From the NCBI RefSeq assembly GCF_022829345.1, contig NZ_JAKSXV010000098.1, positions 1 through 64,000 of the forward strand: a stretch of DNA of 64,000 bases, given 5' to 3'. Positions 17,271-26,507 of this stretch are shown in pieces. Source of the stretch: Methylobacterium sp. J-090. GTDB taxonomy: Bacteria > Pseudomonadota > Alphaproteobacteria > Rhizobiales > Beijerinckiaceae. Position numbers and translations under genes: made by a program. The notes under the pieces are model-generated. The model was not told the origin of the DNA. It made no database searches and worked only from the letters and a program-made list of their open reading frames with translations. How positions within the stretch are numbered: the first letter of the stretch is position 1; each line of letters starts with the position of its first letter.

Positions 17271-18739
17271 CCTCGACCCAGTCCGACGCCCCCCTCTGGA
17301 CGCAAGAAGCCCTCGAGACCGCCACCGGCGGCACTCTGCACGGCGCCCCGAAGCCCATCACGGGCGCGTCCATCGACACCCGCAGCCTGCAGCCCGGCGA
17401 CCTGTTCTTCGCCATTCGCGGCGAGGCGCGCGACGGACACGACTTCGTCCGTGACGCCCTGTCCCGTGGGGCGGGCGCCGCCGTCGTCGCGGCCGGGCGC
17501 GCGGAGGAATTCGCCGGGGCCGGCGCGGTGCTCGCCGTCTCGGGCACGGGCGAAGATCCCGTCCTCGATGCCATGCGGGCGCTCGGGCTCGCCGCCCGCG
17601 CCCGTACCCAAGCCGGCATCGTCGCGGTGACGGGGTCGGTCGGCAAGACCGGCACCAAGGAAGCCCTGCGCCACGTCCTCTCGGCGCAGGGGCGCACCCA
17701 CGCCTCCATCGCCTCATACAACAACCATTGGGGCGTGCCCCTGACGCTCACCCGCATGCCGGCCGACGCCGATTACGGCGTGTTCGAGATCGGCATGAAC
17801 CACCCCCGCGAGATCGTGCCCCTCGCCGCCATGGTCCGGCCGGACATCGCCCTGGTGACCACCGTCGAGCCGGTGCACATCGAGCATTTCGCCTCGCTGT
17901 CGGCCATCGCAGACGCCAAGGGCGAGATCTTTTCCGGCCTGCGCCCCGGCGGCACCGCGATCCTCAACCGCGACAACCCGAGCTTTTCGCGGTTGCTGGC
18001 GCACGCGCAGGCCTCGAAGGCCGGACGGGTCGTCACTTTCGGCGAACACGCTGAGGCCGATGTCCGGGCGCTCCGCATCGTCCTGCGGCCCGACCTCTCC
18101 GTGGTCGATGCCAGGGTGATGGGTATTCCGGTGACCTACCAGCTCGGAACCCCGGGCCGGCATACGGCGATGAATTCGCTCGGCGTCATGGCCGTGGTCC
18201 ATGCGCTGGGGGCGGATCTCGCCCTGGCGGCCCTGTCCCTCGCGGCGCTCCGGCCCCCCGTGGGGCGCGGCGAGCGCACGGCCCTGCGGATCGGGGAGGG
18301 CGAGGCGTTCCTCGTCGACGAGAGCTACAACGCCAACCCGGCTTCCATCCGCGCGGCCCTCGCCACCCTCTCGGCCATCGAGACCGGCCCCCGGGGCCGC
18401 CGCATCGCCGTGCTCGGCGACATGCTGGAACTCGGCGCCGCCGGTGAGGACCACCACCGTGACCTTGCCGCCGCCGTCGAGGACGCGGGGGTCGATCTCG
18501 TCTTCACCGCCGGTCCGCTCATGCGGCATCTGTTCGAGGCGCTTCCCTTGAGTCGGCGCGGCACCTGCGCGGCGACCTCGGGTGAACTCCTCGATTCCGT
18601 GCTCGGCACCCTGCGGGCCGGGGACGCCGTGATGGTAAAGGGCTCCAACAGCATCCGCATGGGCCGGATTGTCGAAGCCCTCAAAGCCCGGTACGCGAAC
18701 CCCGGACAAGCCGACCCAGTCCAAGCGATCGCGCGCTAG
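17267..18739 (+). CDS. murF: UDP-MurNAc-tripeptide:D-alanyl-D-alanine ligase
   Basis: A 490-residue MurF, which adds D-Ala-D-Ala to complete the UDP-MurNAc-pentapeptide. Features include the N-terminal IDTRSLQPGDLFFAI substrate loop, the ATP loop VTGSVGKTGTKE, NNHWGVPLTL, FEIGMNHPREI and the C-terminal DESYNANPASIRAAL and VLGDMLELG. It overlaps murE by four bases. An 82-bp GC-rich gap separates it from mraY. Confidence 0.96.
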   Translation: MTSTQSDAPLWTQEALETATGGTLHGAPKPITGASIDTRSLQPGDLFFAIRGEARDGHDFVRDALSRGAGAAVVAAGRAEEFAGAGAVLAVSGTGEDPVLDAMRALGLAARARTQAGIVAVTGSVGKTGTKEALRHVLSAQGRTHASIASYNNHWGVPLTLTRMPADADYGVFEIGMNHPREIVPLAAMVRPDIALVTTVEPVHIEHFASLSAIADAKGEIFSGLRPGGTAILNRDNPSFSRLLAHAQASKAGRVVTFGEHAEADVRALRIVLRPDLSVVDARVMGIPVTYQLGTPGRHTAMNSLGVMAVVHALGADLALAALSLAALRPPVGRGERTALRIGEGEAFLVDESYNANPASIRAALATLSAIETGPRGRRIAVLGDMLELGAAGEDHHRDLAAAVEDAGVDLVFTAGPLMRHLFEALPLSRRGTCAATSGELLDSVLGTLRAGDAVMVKGSNSIRMGRIVEALKARYANPGQADPVQAIAR

Positions 18740-18821
18740 GACGGCCGGCACGGCCGGGAGGCCGGGGCCCGCGGCCTCGCATGCCCGGAAACGATCCTCG
18801 AAAACCGCGGCCGGGTGCTGG

Positions 18822-19907
18822 ATGCTGTATCTTCTGTCGGACCTGAGCGGCACGCTGTCGCCGCTCAACGTCTTCCGCTACATCACCTTCCGCACCGGCG
18901 GCGCGCTGTTCACGGCGGGTCTGTTCGTGTTCTGGTTCGGGCCGCTGATCATCTCGCTCCTGCGCCTGCGCCAGGGCAAGGGCCAGCCCATCCGCGAGGA
19001 CGGGCCGCAATCCCATCTGCTGACCAAGCGCGGCACGCCGACCATGGGCGGCCTGATGATCCTGGCCGGCGCCATCGTGGCGATCCTGCTCTGGGCCAAC
19101 CCGCGCAACCACTACGTCTGGGTCGTGCTCGCCGTGACCTTGGGGTTCGGCGCCATCGGCTTCTACGACGATTACCTCAAGGTGACGAAGCAGTCGCACA
19201 AGGGCTTCTCGGGCCGCTTCCGCCTGCTGCTGGAGGGCGCCATCGCGCTCGCCGCCTGCACCGTCATCGCGGTCTACTCGCCGGCGGCGCTTCAGAACCA
19301 CCTCGCGTTTCCAGTCTTCAAGGACGCGCTGTTGAACCTCGGCTGGTTCTACGTGCTGTTCGCCGCCTTCGTCATCGTGGGTGCGGGCAACGCCGTGAAC
19401 ATGACCGACGGCCTCGACGGTCTCGCCATCGTGCCGGTGATGATCGCCTGCGGCACCTTCGGTGTCATCGCCTACCTCGTCGGCAACGTCTTCACGGCGG
19501 GCTACCTCCAGGTGAACTATGTGCGCGACACCGGCGAACTCGCCGTGGTCTGCGGCGCGGTGATCGGGGCGGGCCTCGGCTTCCTGTGGTTCAACGCGCC
19601 GCCCGCCCAGATCTTCATGGGCGACACCGGCTCCCTCGCCCTCGGCGGTCTGCTCGGCACCGTCGCCGTGGCCACCAAGCACGAGATCGTGCTGGCCATC
19701 GTCGGCGGCCTGTTCGTGCTGGAGATGATGTCGGTGATCATCCAGGTCGCGTCGTTCAAGCTCACCGGCAAGCGCGTCTTCCGCATGGCGCCGATCCACC
19801 ACCATTTCGAGCAGAAGGGCTGGAAGGAGCCGCAGGTCGTGATCCGGTTCTGGATCATCGCCGTGATCCTGGCGCTTGCCGGCCTCGCCACCCTGAAGCT
19901 GCGCTGA
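18822..19907 (+). CDS. mraY: Phospho-N-acetylmuramoyl-pentapeptide transferase
   Basis: A 361-residue integral membrane enzyme (about ten helices) that makes lipid I from UDP-MurNAc-pentapeptide and undecaprenyl phosphate. Signature segments are KRGTPTMGGLMIL, the aspartate pair FYDDYLK, NAVNMTDGLDGLA and the MAPIHHHFE C-terminal loop. An open frame extends upstream to 18669, but the start at 18822 gives the family N-terminus (MLYLLSDL). Its stop shares one base with the murD start (TGATG). Confidence 0.97.
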   Translation: MLYLLSDLSGTLSPLNVFRYITFRTGGALFTAGLFVFWFGPLIISLLRLRQGKGQPIREDGPQSHLLTKRGTPTMGGLMILAGAIVAILLWANPRNHYVWVVLAVTLGFGAIGFYDDYLKVTKQSHKGFSGRFRLLLEGAIALAACTVIAVYSPAALQNHLAFPVFKDALLNLGWFYVLFAAFVIVGAGNAVNMTDGLDGLAIVPVMIACGTFGVIAYLVGNVFTAGYLQVNYVRDTGELAVVCGAVIGAGLGFLWFNAPPAQIFMGDTGSLALGGLLGTVAVATKHEIVLAIVGGLFVLEMMSVIIQVASFKLTGKRVFRMAPIHHHFEQKGWKEPQVVIRFWIIAVILALAGLATLKLR

Positions 19908-21268
19908 TGACGCCCGCCACCACGTTCTCCGGCCGGAAGGTCGCGCTGTTCGGCCTCGGTGGCTCCGGCCTCGCCACCCTGCGGGCGCTGCAGGCGGGCG
20001 GGGCCGACGTGCTCGCCTGGGACGACAGCCCGGAGAGCGCGGCGCGGGCCCGCGCGCAGGGCTTCACCGTCTCCGATCTGCACGACGCCGACTGGTCGGA
20101 GTTCGCCGCCCTCATCCTGGCCCCCGGCGTGCCGCTGACCCACCCGGTTCCGCACTGGACCGTGGACAAGGCCAAGGCCGCCGGCATCGAGATCATCGGC
20201 GACATCGAACTGTTCTGCCGCGAACGCGCCCGGATCGCGCCGCAAGCCCCCTTCGTCGCCATCACGGGCACCAACGGCAAATCGACCACCACGGCCCTCG
20301 TCGCCCATATCCTCGCCCGGGCCGGCCGAGATGTGCAGATGGGCGGCAATATCGGGACCGCGATCCTGTCCCTGGCGCCGCCCGCACCGGAGCGGATCCA
20401 CGTCATCGAACTGTCCTCGTTCCAGATCGATCTGACGCCGTCTCTCGACCCCGGTGTCGGGGTGCTTCTGAACATCACCCCCGACCACCTCGACCGCCAC
20501 GGCACCCTGGAACGCTACGCCGGCATCAAGGCGCGCCTGATCGCGGGCTCGGACCTCGCCGTCGTCGGCATCGACGACGCGCCGAGCCGCGCCATCGCCG
20601 AGGCGGTCGTCGGTCCCGTCGTGCGTGTGCATGTGGGCGCGGAAACGCCGGACGGAGGGCTCTCCGCCCGCGATGGCCTCGTGGTCGGAGCGGACGGCAG
20701 GCCCCTCGCGGATCTCAACGGGATCGGCACCCTGCGCGGCGCCCACAACTGGCAGAATGCCGCCGTGGCCATCGCCGTTGTCCGGGCCCTCAGCCTCGAT
20801 GCCGATGCCATCCTAGCCGGGTTGAAAACCTTCCCCGGCCTGCCCCACCGCATGGAGGAGGTCGGCCGCCGCGACCGCGTTCTGTTCGTCAACGACTCCA
20901 AAGCCACCAACGCCGATTCGACGGAGAAGGCCCTCACGGCCTTCCACGACATCCACTGGATCCTCGGCGGCAAGGCCAAGGCGGGCGGCATCGAATCTCT
21001 CGTGCCGCTGTTCGGCCGGGTCGCCCACGCCTACCTCATCGGCGCGGCGAGCGACGCCTTCGCCGCCACCTTGGACGGCCGGGTGCCCTACACCCGCTGC
21101 GGCACCCTCGATGTCGCCACCGCCAAAGCCGCCGAAGCGACGGCCTCGTCCGGGGCGGCCGAACCCGTGGTGCTGCTCTCCCCGGCCTGCGCCTCCTACG
21201 ACCAGTTCCGAAGCTTCGAGGATCGCGGCGACCAGTTTCGCGCCCGCGTGCGGACCCTGATCGGGTAG
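19907..21268 (+). CDS. murD: UDP-MurNAc-L-alanine:D-glutamate ligase
   Basis: A 453-residue MurD, adding D-glutamate to UDP-MurNAc-L-Ala. The N-terminal Rossmann motif is ALFGLGGSGLA, the ATP loop ITGTNGKSTTTAL, followed by ELSSFQID, NITPDHLDRHG, LPHRMEEVG and NDSKATNADST. One-base overlap with mraY. It is the last recognisable gene of the dcw run; ftsW, murG and murC do not follow. Confidence 0.97.
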   Translation: MTPATTFSGRKVALFGLGGSGLATLRALQAGGADVLAWDDSPESAARARAQGFTVSDLHDADWSEFAALILAPGVPLTHPVPHWTVDKAKAAGIEIIGDIELFCRERARIAPQAPFVAITGTNGKSTTTALVAHILARAGRDVQMGGNIGTAILSLAPPAPERIHVIELSSFQIDLTPSLDPGVGVLLNITPDHLDRHGTLERYAGIKARLIAGSDLAVVGIDDAPSRAIAEAVVGPVVRVHVGAETPDGGLSARDGLVVGADGRPLADLNGIGTLRGAHNWQNAAVAIAVVRALSLDADAILAGLKTFPGLPHRMEEVGRRDRVLFVNDSKATNADSTEKALTAFHDIHWILGGKAKAGGIESLVPLFGRVAHAYLIGAASDAFAATLDGRVPYTRCGTLDVATAKAAEATASSGAAEPVVLLSPACASYDQFRSFEDRGDQFRARVRTLIG

Positions 21269-21367
21269 GCGGACGGCGTTCGGCATTTCGTTTTATCGGG
21301 GCTTAACCGCTGTCGCCCCATGCTCCGCCCGCGGTCGGCATCCTGCCGCCTCCGAGGCAGTGCCGAC

Positions 21368-22483
21368 ATGAAGCAGATCGTCTCCGTTCAGGTCCTGCGG
21401 GGGCTCGCCGCCCTCATGGTCGTTTTCGGGCATGCCCAGCATCATGCCCTCGTGCAGAGCATGAAGATCGGCGGCACGTTCGAGCGGGTGCACCTGCTGC
21501 CCTGGGGAGCCGGCGTCGACATCTTCTTCGTGATCTCGGGCTTCATCATGGTCTACGCCTCCGAAGGGCTGTTCGGACGGCAGGGGGCGGCGACCGAGTT
21601 CCTCGGCCGCCGCGTGGCGCGGATCGTCCCGCTCTACTGGATCTTCACCGCCCTCTACGTGGTGGTCGTGACGATCGGGCTGGCAGGCACCACCAAGGAC
21701 GTCGCCGGCCCCTCGGCCATCCTCGCGTCGTTCGCCTTCTGGCCGGCCTATGCCGCCGGACGGGACATTCCGCTCCCGGTCCTCGAACTCGGCTGGACCC
21801 TCAACTACGAGATGTTCTTCTACCTCATCTTCGCCGCCTTCGTCGGATTGCGGCGCGAGCGGGCGGTGATGGCGGTGGCTGTCACCCTCGGCGCCCTCGT
21901 CGTCGGGGGAATGGTCACGCAGCCGAGCGCGGCGGCGCCCTTCTTCTGGACGCGCCCGATCGTGCTCGAGTTCGGGATCGGGATGGGCATCGCCCTCCTG
22001 GTCCGCAACGGCGTGCGGCTCCCGGGCCTCGCCCGGGGCGTCCTCCTCGTCGGCGGCGTCGCGATCCTGGTCGTCGACCCCATCGACTCGGCCCATCAGG
22101 CCATGAACTGGACCACGCCGAACGATCTCTGGCGGGTACTCGGCTGGGGCCTACCGGCCGCCCTCATCGTCGCCGCCGCCGTGCTCGGCCGTCAAGCCGG
22201 ACCGTCGCCCCTGTCGAAGCTCGGGCTCCTCGTCGGCGATGCCTCCTACGTCCTCTACCTCAGCCACCCCTTCGTGATCGTCGGGATCCGCAAGGCGGCG
22301 CAATGGGGCGGACTCGAGGGACCGTCGATGCTCTGGCCGATGGTGATCGTCACGGTCGTCGGATCCTGTGCCGTCGCGGTGCTGATCCATCGCGTCCTGG
22401 AAAAACCGCTCACCCGCTTCGTCCAGGGGCTTCTCGTCCGTCGCCGGGCGCCTGACGCGCCCGCCGCCTTAAGTCTTCGCTGA
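21368..22483 (+). CDS. Acyltransferase-3 family membrane protein (OafA/ExoZ-like)
   Basis: A 371-residue multi-pass protein of the acyltransferase-3 family, which O-acylates surface polysaccharides or lipids using a donor carried across the membrane. The family N-terminus is present (VQVLRGLAALMVVFGHAQHH, with the conserved Arg and the putative catalytic His), plus VISGFIMVY, RRVARIVPLYW and C-terminal DASYVLYLSHPFV. About ten hydrophobic helices. The start at 21368 is preferred over an upstream in-frame codon because the motif then sits at the N-terminus. Ninety-nine bases separate it from murD. The acceptor is unknown; the O-antigen-ligase-like gene downstream suggests surface glycan. Confidence 0.88.
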   Translation: MKQIVSVQVLRGLAALMVVFGHAQHHALVQSMKIGGTFERVHLLPWGAGVDIFFVISGFIMVYASEGLFGRQGAATEFLGRRVARIVPLYWIFTALYVVVVTIGLAGTTKDVAGPSAILASFAFWPAYAAGRDIPLPVLELGWTLNYEMFFYLIFAAFVGLRRERAVMAVAVTLGALVVGGMVTQPSAAAPFFWTRPIVLEFGIGMGIALLVRNGVRLPGLARGVLLVGGVAILVVDPIDSAHQAMNWTTPNDLWRVLGWGLPAALIVAAAVLGRQAGPSPLSKLGLLVGDASYVLYLSHPFVIVGIRKAAQWGGLEGPSMLWPMVIVTVVGSCAVAVLIHRVLEKPLTRFVQGLLVRRRAPDAPAALSLR

Positions 22484-22540
22484 CGGGCGTGGTGCACAGT
22501 CGGAACGGGTGATTGCCCCGCAGCGGGTTGGACGAAGACG

Positions 22541-23830
22541 ATGGCGGCAGGCTGGGCAGGAACCACGTTGAACGGTGCCGTCGCGACACCGCCGTGGAGT
22601 CGCCGCGCCGCGACGGGTCCGCTCCACACCCTCGGATACATTCTCTTCGGGCTGTTCATCTTCTTTACGTGCTTCACGTTCATGAAGCCGTCGCCCTACG
22701 ACTTCCTGGCGCCGCCGACGATCCTGCTCTGGTTCCTGCTCGATATCAGGATCCATCGCGCGACGCTCATCGTCATCGCGCTGCTGGCGATCTATCTCGC
22801 CGCCATCCTGGTTTCGCTCATCCCCTATCTCGATGAAAGCCTTCCGGTCGAGTGGACCTATCAGACGGTCTATCTCGGCATCACGGGCATCTTCTTCGTG
22901 ATGTTCTTCTCCGATGACACCGCCCGCCGGGTGACGTTCGGCCTGAAGGCGTATCTGGCGGGCTGCCTGTTCGCCGCGATCTGCGGCATTCTCAGCTACT
23001 TCGACGTCGTCGGCGAAAGCATCCTGTTCAAGATGGACGGCCGGGCCTCGGGCGTCTTCCAGGACCCCAACCTTCTCGGGTCGTTCCTCATCCTGTCGGC
23101 GCTGTATCTCATTCGCGGGATGCTGGTCGGGGAGACGCGACGGGTCTTCCTGTCCGCGACGGCCCTGCTCGTCATCCTCGCCTGCGTGTTCCTCTCGTTC
23201 TCGCGCGGGTCGTGGGGCGCCTGTGTCGTCGGCATCGCCCTCACCATCGGCCTCACCTGGGCGACCTCGCCGTCGCGGGCCATCCGTCGCCGCATCGCGC
23301 GATTGTCGGCGTTGGCGTTGGTCGTCGGGGCCGTGCTGATCGGGGGCCTGCTCTCCGTCGACAGCGTCGCCGAGCGGTTCACCGACCGCGCCCAGGTGAC
23401 GAAGGACTACGACGAGGGCGAGACCGGGCGGTTCGGCAATCAGCGCCGCGGCATTCCGATGCTCATCGACCGTCCCCTTGGCTTCGGTCCCCTGCGGTGG
23501 CGGCGGATCTTCGACCTCGAGCCGCACAACACCTATATCGGCGGCTTCGCCAACGGGGGATGGCTCGGCGGGTTCGCCTTCATCTCCATCGTGCTGACGA
23601 CGACGTTCGTCGGGTTCCGCCTGTGCCTGAAACCGTCTCCGTATCAGGGTCTGAGTCAGGTCGTCTTTCCGGCCCTGCTGATGTTCTTTCTCCAGGCGTT
23701 CCAGATCGACATCGAGAAGTGGCGCCACGTCTACATGATGCTCGGGATGGTCTGGGGCCTGGAGGTGGCGCGTCTTGCCTGGCTGGCGGGGCAGCGAGAC
23801 GCCGGAGCCGCAGAATTCAGGATTTCATAA
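22541..23830 (+). CDS. O-antigen ligase/polymerase-like membrane protein
   Basis: A 429-residue protein with about ten to twelve hydrophobic helices and the Wzy_C/WaaL-type segment GRASGVFQDPNLLGSFLIL, followed by FLSFSRGSWGA and a periplasmic loop ending in LEPHNTYIGGFANGGWLGG. The HN and RG pairs in these loops are characteristic of O-antigen ligase superfamily proteins. The family includes ligases (WaaL), polymerases (Wzy) and exopolysaccharide proteins; which one this is cannot be decided from sequence. Likely cotranscribed with the acyltransferase 57 bp upstream. Confidence 0.8.
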   Translation: MAAGWAGTTLNGAVATPPWSRRAATGPLHTLGYILFGLFIFFTCFTFMKPSPYDFLAPPTILLWFLLDIRIHRATLIVIALLAIYLAAILVSLIPYLDESLPVEWTYQTVYLGITGIFFVMFFSDDTARRVTFGLKAYLAGCLFAAICGILSYFDVVGESILFKMDGRASGVFQDPNLLGSFLILSALYLIRGMLVGETRRVFLSATALLVILACVFLSFSRGSWGACVVGIALTIGLTWATSPSRAIRRRIARLSALALVVGAVLIGGLLSVDSVAERFTDRAQVTKDYDEGETGRFGNQRRGIPMLIDRPLGFGPLRWRRIFDLEPHNTYIGGFANGGWLGGFAFISIVLTTTFVGFRLCLKPSPYQGLSQVVFPALLMFFLQAFQIDIEKWRHVYMMLGMVWGLEVARLAWLAGQRDAGAAEFRIS

Positions 23831-24122
23831 GTTTCGACCGGCGAACACGGACCATTTCGGTCTTATCCCGCGGACCGAGATCTGGCGACGACAGGTGATC
23901 CCAGTCGAAGGATTGCCTGAATTGTGCGATGCACAAATATCCGCAGCCTAAAATGCGATTGGCCGTTTGCGCTTCACGGCGAAGTTTGGCACTCAAGGAG
24001 GGCAATTCCGGGGAGGAATGCGATCACACCATCGGGTGTCACGTCCCATGGCACGCCAGGGACGAGGCAAGCCGACCCCGACGGTCGAGGGATCATCTCG
24101 AGATCACCCAAGGACGGTACGA
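23831..24122. promoter_or_regulatory. 292-bp leader/promoter region of hppA
   Basis: No gene is supportable here. A TTGCCT box at 23913 followed 17 bases later by AATATC is a weak candidate promoter, leaving a leader of roughly 180 nt. It includes AAGGAGGG and GGGGAGGAATG, which look like ribosome sites but would start frames unrelated to the pyrophosphatase family. The real hppA start is preceded by CCAAGGACGGTACGA. Confidence 0.3.
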
Positions 24123-26270
24123 ATGACCGCATTGCTGCTGATCATCCTGGGCGGGCTGTGCGCCGTCGCCTACGGCATCGTCACGATCAACGACGTCCTG
24201 CGCCGCGACGCCGGCACCCAGCGCATGCAGGAGATCGCCGGCGCCATCGCGGAGGGCGCCCAGGCCTACCTGCGTCGGCAATACGCCACCATCGCGGTCG
24301 TCGGCCTCGCGTTGTTCGTGGCCCTGGCGTTCTTCCTCGGCCTCAAGGTCGCCATCGGTTTCCTCATCGGCGCGGTGCTCTCGGGCGCGGCCGGCTTCAT
24401 CGGCATGAACGTGTCCGTGCGCGCCAACGTCCGCACGGCCCAGGCCGCCTCGACCTCGCTGGGAGCGGGCCTCGACGTGGCGTTCAAATCGGGTGCCGTC
24501 ACGGGCATGTTCGTGGCGGGCCTCGCCCTGCTGGGCGTCGCTCTCTATTACGCCTACCTCACCCGCATCGCCGGGCTGGCTCCCGCCAGCCGCGAGGTCA
24601 TCGACGCCCTCGTGGCCCTCGGCTTCGGCGCCTCGCTCATCTCGATCTTCGCGCGTCTGGGCGGCGGCATCTTCACCAAGGGGGCCGATGTCGGCGGCGA
24701 CCTCGTCGGAAAGGTCGAGGCCGGGATTCCCGAGGACGATCCGCGCAACCCCGCCACCATTGCCGACAACGTCGGCGACAATGTCGGCGACTGCGCCGGC
24801 ATGGCCGCCGACCTGTTCGAGACCTACGCGGTGACCGTGGTCGCCACCATGGTGCTGGCGGCGATCTTCTTCGCCGGACAGACCGATGTGGCCGGCCGCA
24901 ACGTGCTGGAAGCGATGCTGCTCTATCCGCTCGCCATCGGCTCGGCCTGCATCCTCACCTCCATCGCGGGCACCTACGCGGTCAGGCTCGGCGCCAACCA
25001 GTCGATCATGGGCGCCCTCTACAAGGGCCTGATCACCGCCGGCGCCCTCTCCATCGGCGCCATCGCGCTGGTGAACTTCGCCCTGTTCGGCAGTTTCTCC
25101 ACCACCTTCACCACCAATGCGGGGGTGAGCTTCACCTCGGGCGCACTTCTCGGCTGCGCCGTCGTCGGCCTCGTCATCACGGCCCTCATCGTGGTCATCA
25201 CCGAGTACTACACCGGCACCAACTTCCGCCCGGTCAAATCCATCGCCGACGCCTCGGTGACCGGCCACGGCACCAACGTGATCCAGGGCCTGGCCGTCTC
25301 CCTCGAATCGACGGCGCTGCCGGCTCTCGTCATCGTGGCCGGCATCATTGCCACCTACTCGCTGGCGGGCCTGTTCGGCATCGCCATCGCGGTCACCGCC
25401 ATGCTGGCGCTCGCCGGCTTCATCGTCGCGCTGGATGCCTTCGGACCCGTCACCGACAATGCCGGCGGCATCGCCGAGATGGCGGGCCTGCCGCCGGAAG
25501 TCCGCAAGTCCACCGACGCGCTCGACGCCGTGGGCAACACCACCAAGGCGGTGACCAAGGGCTACGCCATTGGTTCGGCGGGCCTCGGCGCCCTGGTGCT
25601 GTTCGCCGCCTACACCTCGGATCTGAACTACTTCATCGCCAATGCGAGCCCGACGCAGTACCGGTTTTTCCAGGGCGTCACCGTCGATTTCTCCCTGTCC
25701 AACCCCTACGTCGTCGTCGGCCTGCTGCTCGGCGGCCTGATCCCGTTCCTGTTCGGCGGCATGGCGATGACGGCGGTGGGCCGTGCGGCGGGTGCGGTGG
25801 TGGAGGAAGTCCGTCGCCAGTTCCGCGAGAAGCCGGGCATCATGGCCGGCACCGATCGGCCGGATTACGGGCGGGCCGTCGATATGCTCACCCGCGCGGC
25901 GATCAAGGAGATGATCCTGCCCTCGCTCCTGCCGGTGCTGTCGCCCATCGTGCTGTTCTTCGTGATCCAGGCGATTGCCGGTAAGAACCAGGCCTTTGCC
26001 ACCGTCGGCGCCTCGCTGCTGGGCGTCATCCTCACCGGCCTCTACGTGGCGATTTCGATGACATCGGGCGGCGGCGCCTGGGACAACGCCAAGAAATATA
26101 TCGAGGACGGGCATCACGGCGGTAAGGGGTCCGACGCCCACAAGGCGGCGGTGACCGGCGACACCGTCGGCGACCCCTACAAGGATACGGCCGGCCCCGC
26201 CGTGAACCCGGCGATCAAGATCACCAACATCATCGCCCTCCTGCTCCTGGCGGTGCTGGCGCGCTACTGA
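24123..26270 (+). CDS. hppA: K+-independent H+-translocating membrane pyrophosphatase
   Basis: A 715-residue pump with about 16 helices that couples PPi hydrolysis to proton export or uptake. The catalytic block DVGGDLVGKVEAGIPEDDPRNP and DNVGDNVGDCAGMAADLFE is complete, as is the second acidic block near the C-terminus (SGGGAWDNAKKYIE, GDTVGDPYKDTAGPA). In the potassium-determining motif GNTTKAVT, Lys475 and Thr478 replace the alanines found in K+-dependent enzymes, so it should be K+-insensitive (established rule for this family). The upstream open frame is non-family; the start at 24123 is chosen. A terminator follows the gene. Confidence 0.97.
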   Translation: MTALLLIILGGLCAVAYGIVTINDVLRRDAGTQRMQEIAGAIAEGAQAYLRRQYATIAVVGLALFVALAFFLGLKVAIGFLIGAVLSGAAGFIGMNVSVRANVRTAQAASTSLGAGLDVAFKSGAVTGMFVAGLALLGVALYYAYLTRIAGLAPASREVIDALVALGFGASLISIFARLGGGIFTKGADVGGDLVGKVEAGIPEDDPRNPATIADNVGDNVGDCAGMAADLFETYAVTVVATMVLAAIFFAGQTDVAGRNVLEAMLLYPLAIGSACILTSIAGTYAVRLGANQSIMGALYKGLITAGALSIGAIALVNFALFGSFSTTFTTNAGVSFTSGALLGCAVVGLVITALIVVITEYYTGTNFRPVKSIADASVTGHGTNVIQGLAVSLESTALPALVIVAGIIATYSLAGLFGIAIAVTAMLALAGFIVALDAFGPVTDNAGGIAEMAGLPPEVRKSTDALDAVGNTTKAVTKGYAIGSAGLGALVLFAAYTSDLNYFIANASPTQYRFFQGVTVDFSLSNPYVVVGLLLGGLIPFLFGGMAMTAVGRAAGAVVEEVRRQFREKPGIMAGTDRPDYGRAVDMLTRAAIKEMILPSLLPVLSPIVLFFVIQAIAGKNQAFATVGASLLGVILTGLYVAISMTSGGGAWDNAKKYIEDGHHGGKGSDAHKAAVTGDTVGDPYKDTAGPAVNPAIKITNIIALLLLAVLARY

Positions 26271-26296
26271 AGGCCCCACTGGACGTGGATCATCAG

Positions 26297-26328
26297 AAGA
26301 GGTCGGAGCCGCCAGGTTCCGGCCTTTT
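26297..26328 (+). terminator. Terminator of hppA
   Basis: A stem of about 10 bp (AGGTCGGAGC with GTTCCGGCCT, two G-U pairs) and 6-nt loop, with A-rich bases before and TTTT after. It starts 27 bases beyond the hppA stop. Confidence 0.7.
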
Positions 26329-26507
26329 CCTCTATCGAAGACCGCATTGCGATCCGGCGTGTGCGATGCCGCACCGGTACGATGGGCTGGCGTCGCGTCA
26401 CCCCTGACATCGCATCGTGCGCAATCCAACTACGGCTCTCGAAGCCTCGACATCCCCCGGGGTGTCGCGCGCTTCCGTTCGTTTCTGAAACAACGCGAGA
26501 GCCTGCA

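Noticed and set aside
22541..22580. GGAAC near 22550 as an EcfG promoter
   Set aside because: No CGTT/GTT element lies 16-17 bases downstream in the required position; other GGAAC copies in the window also fail.
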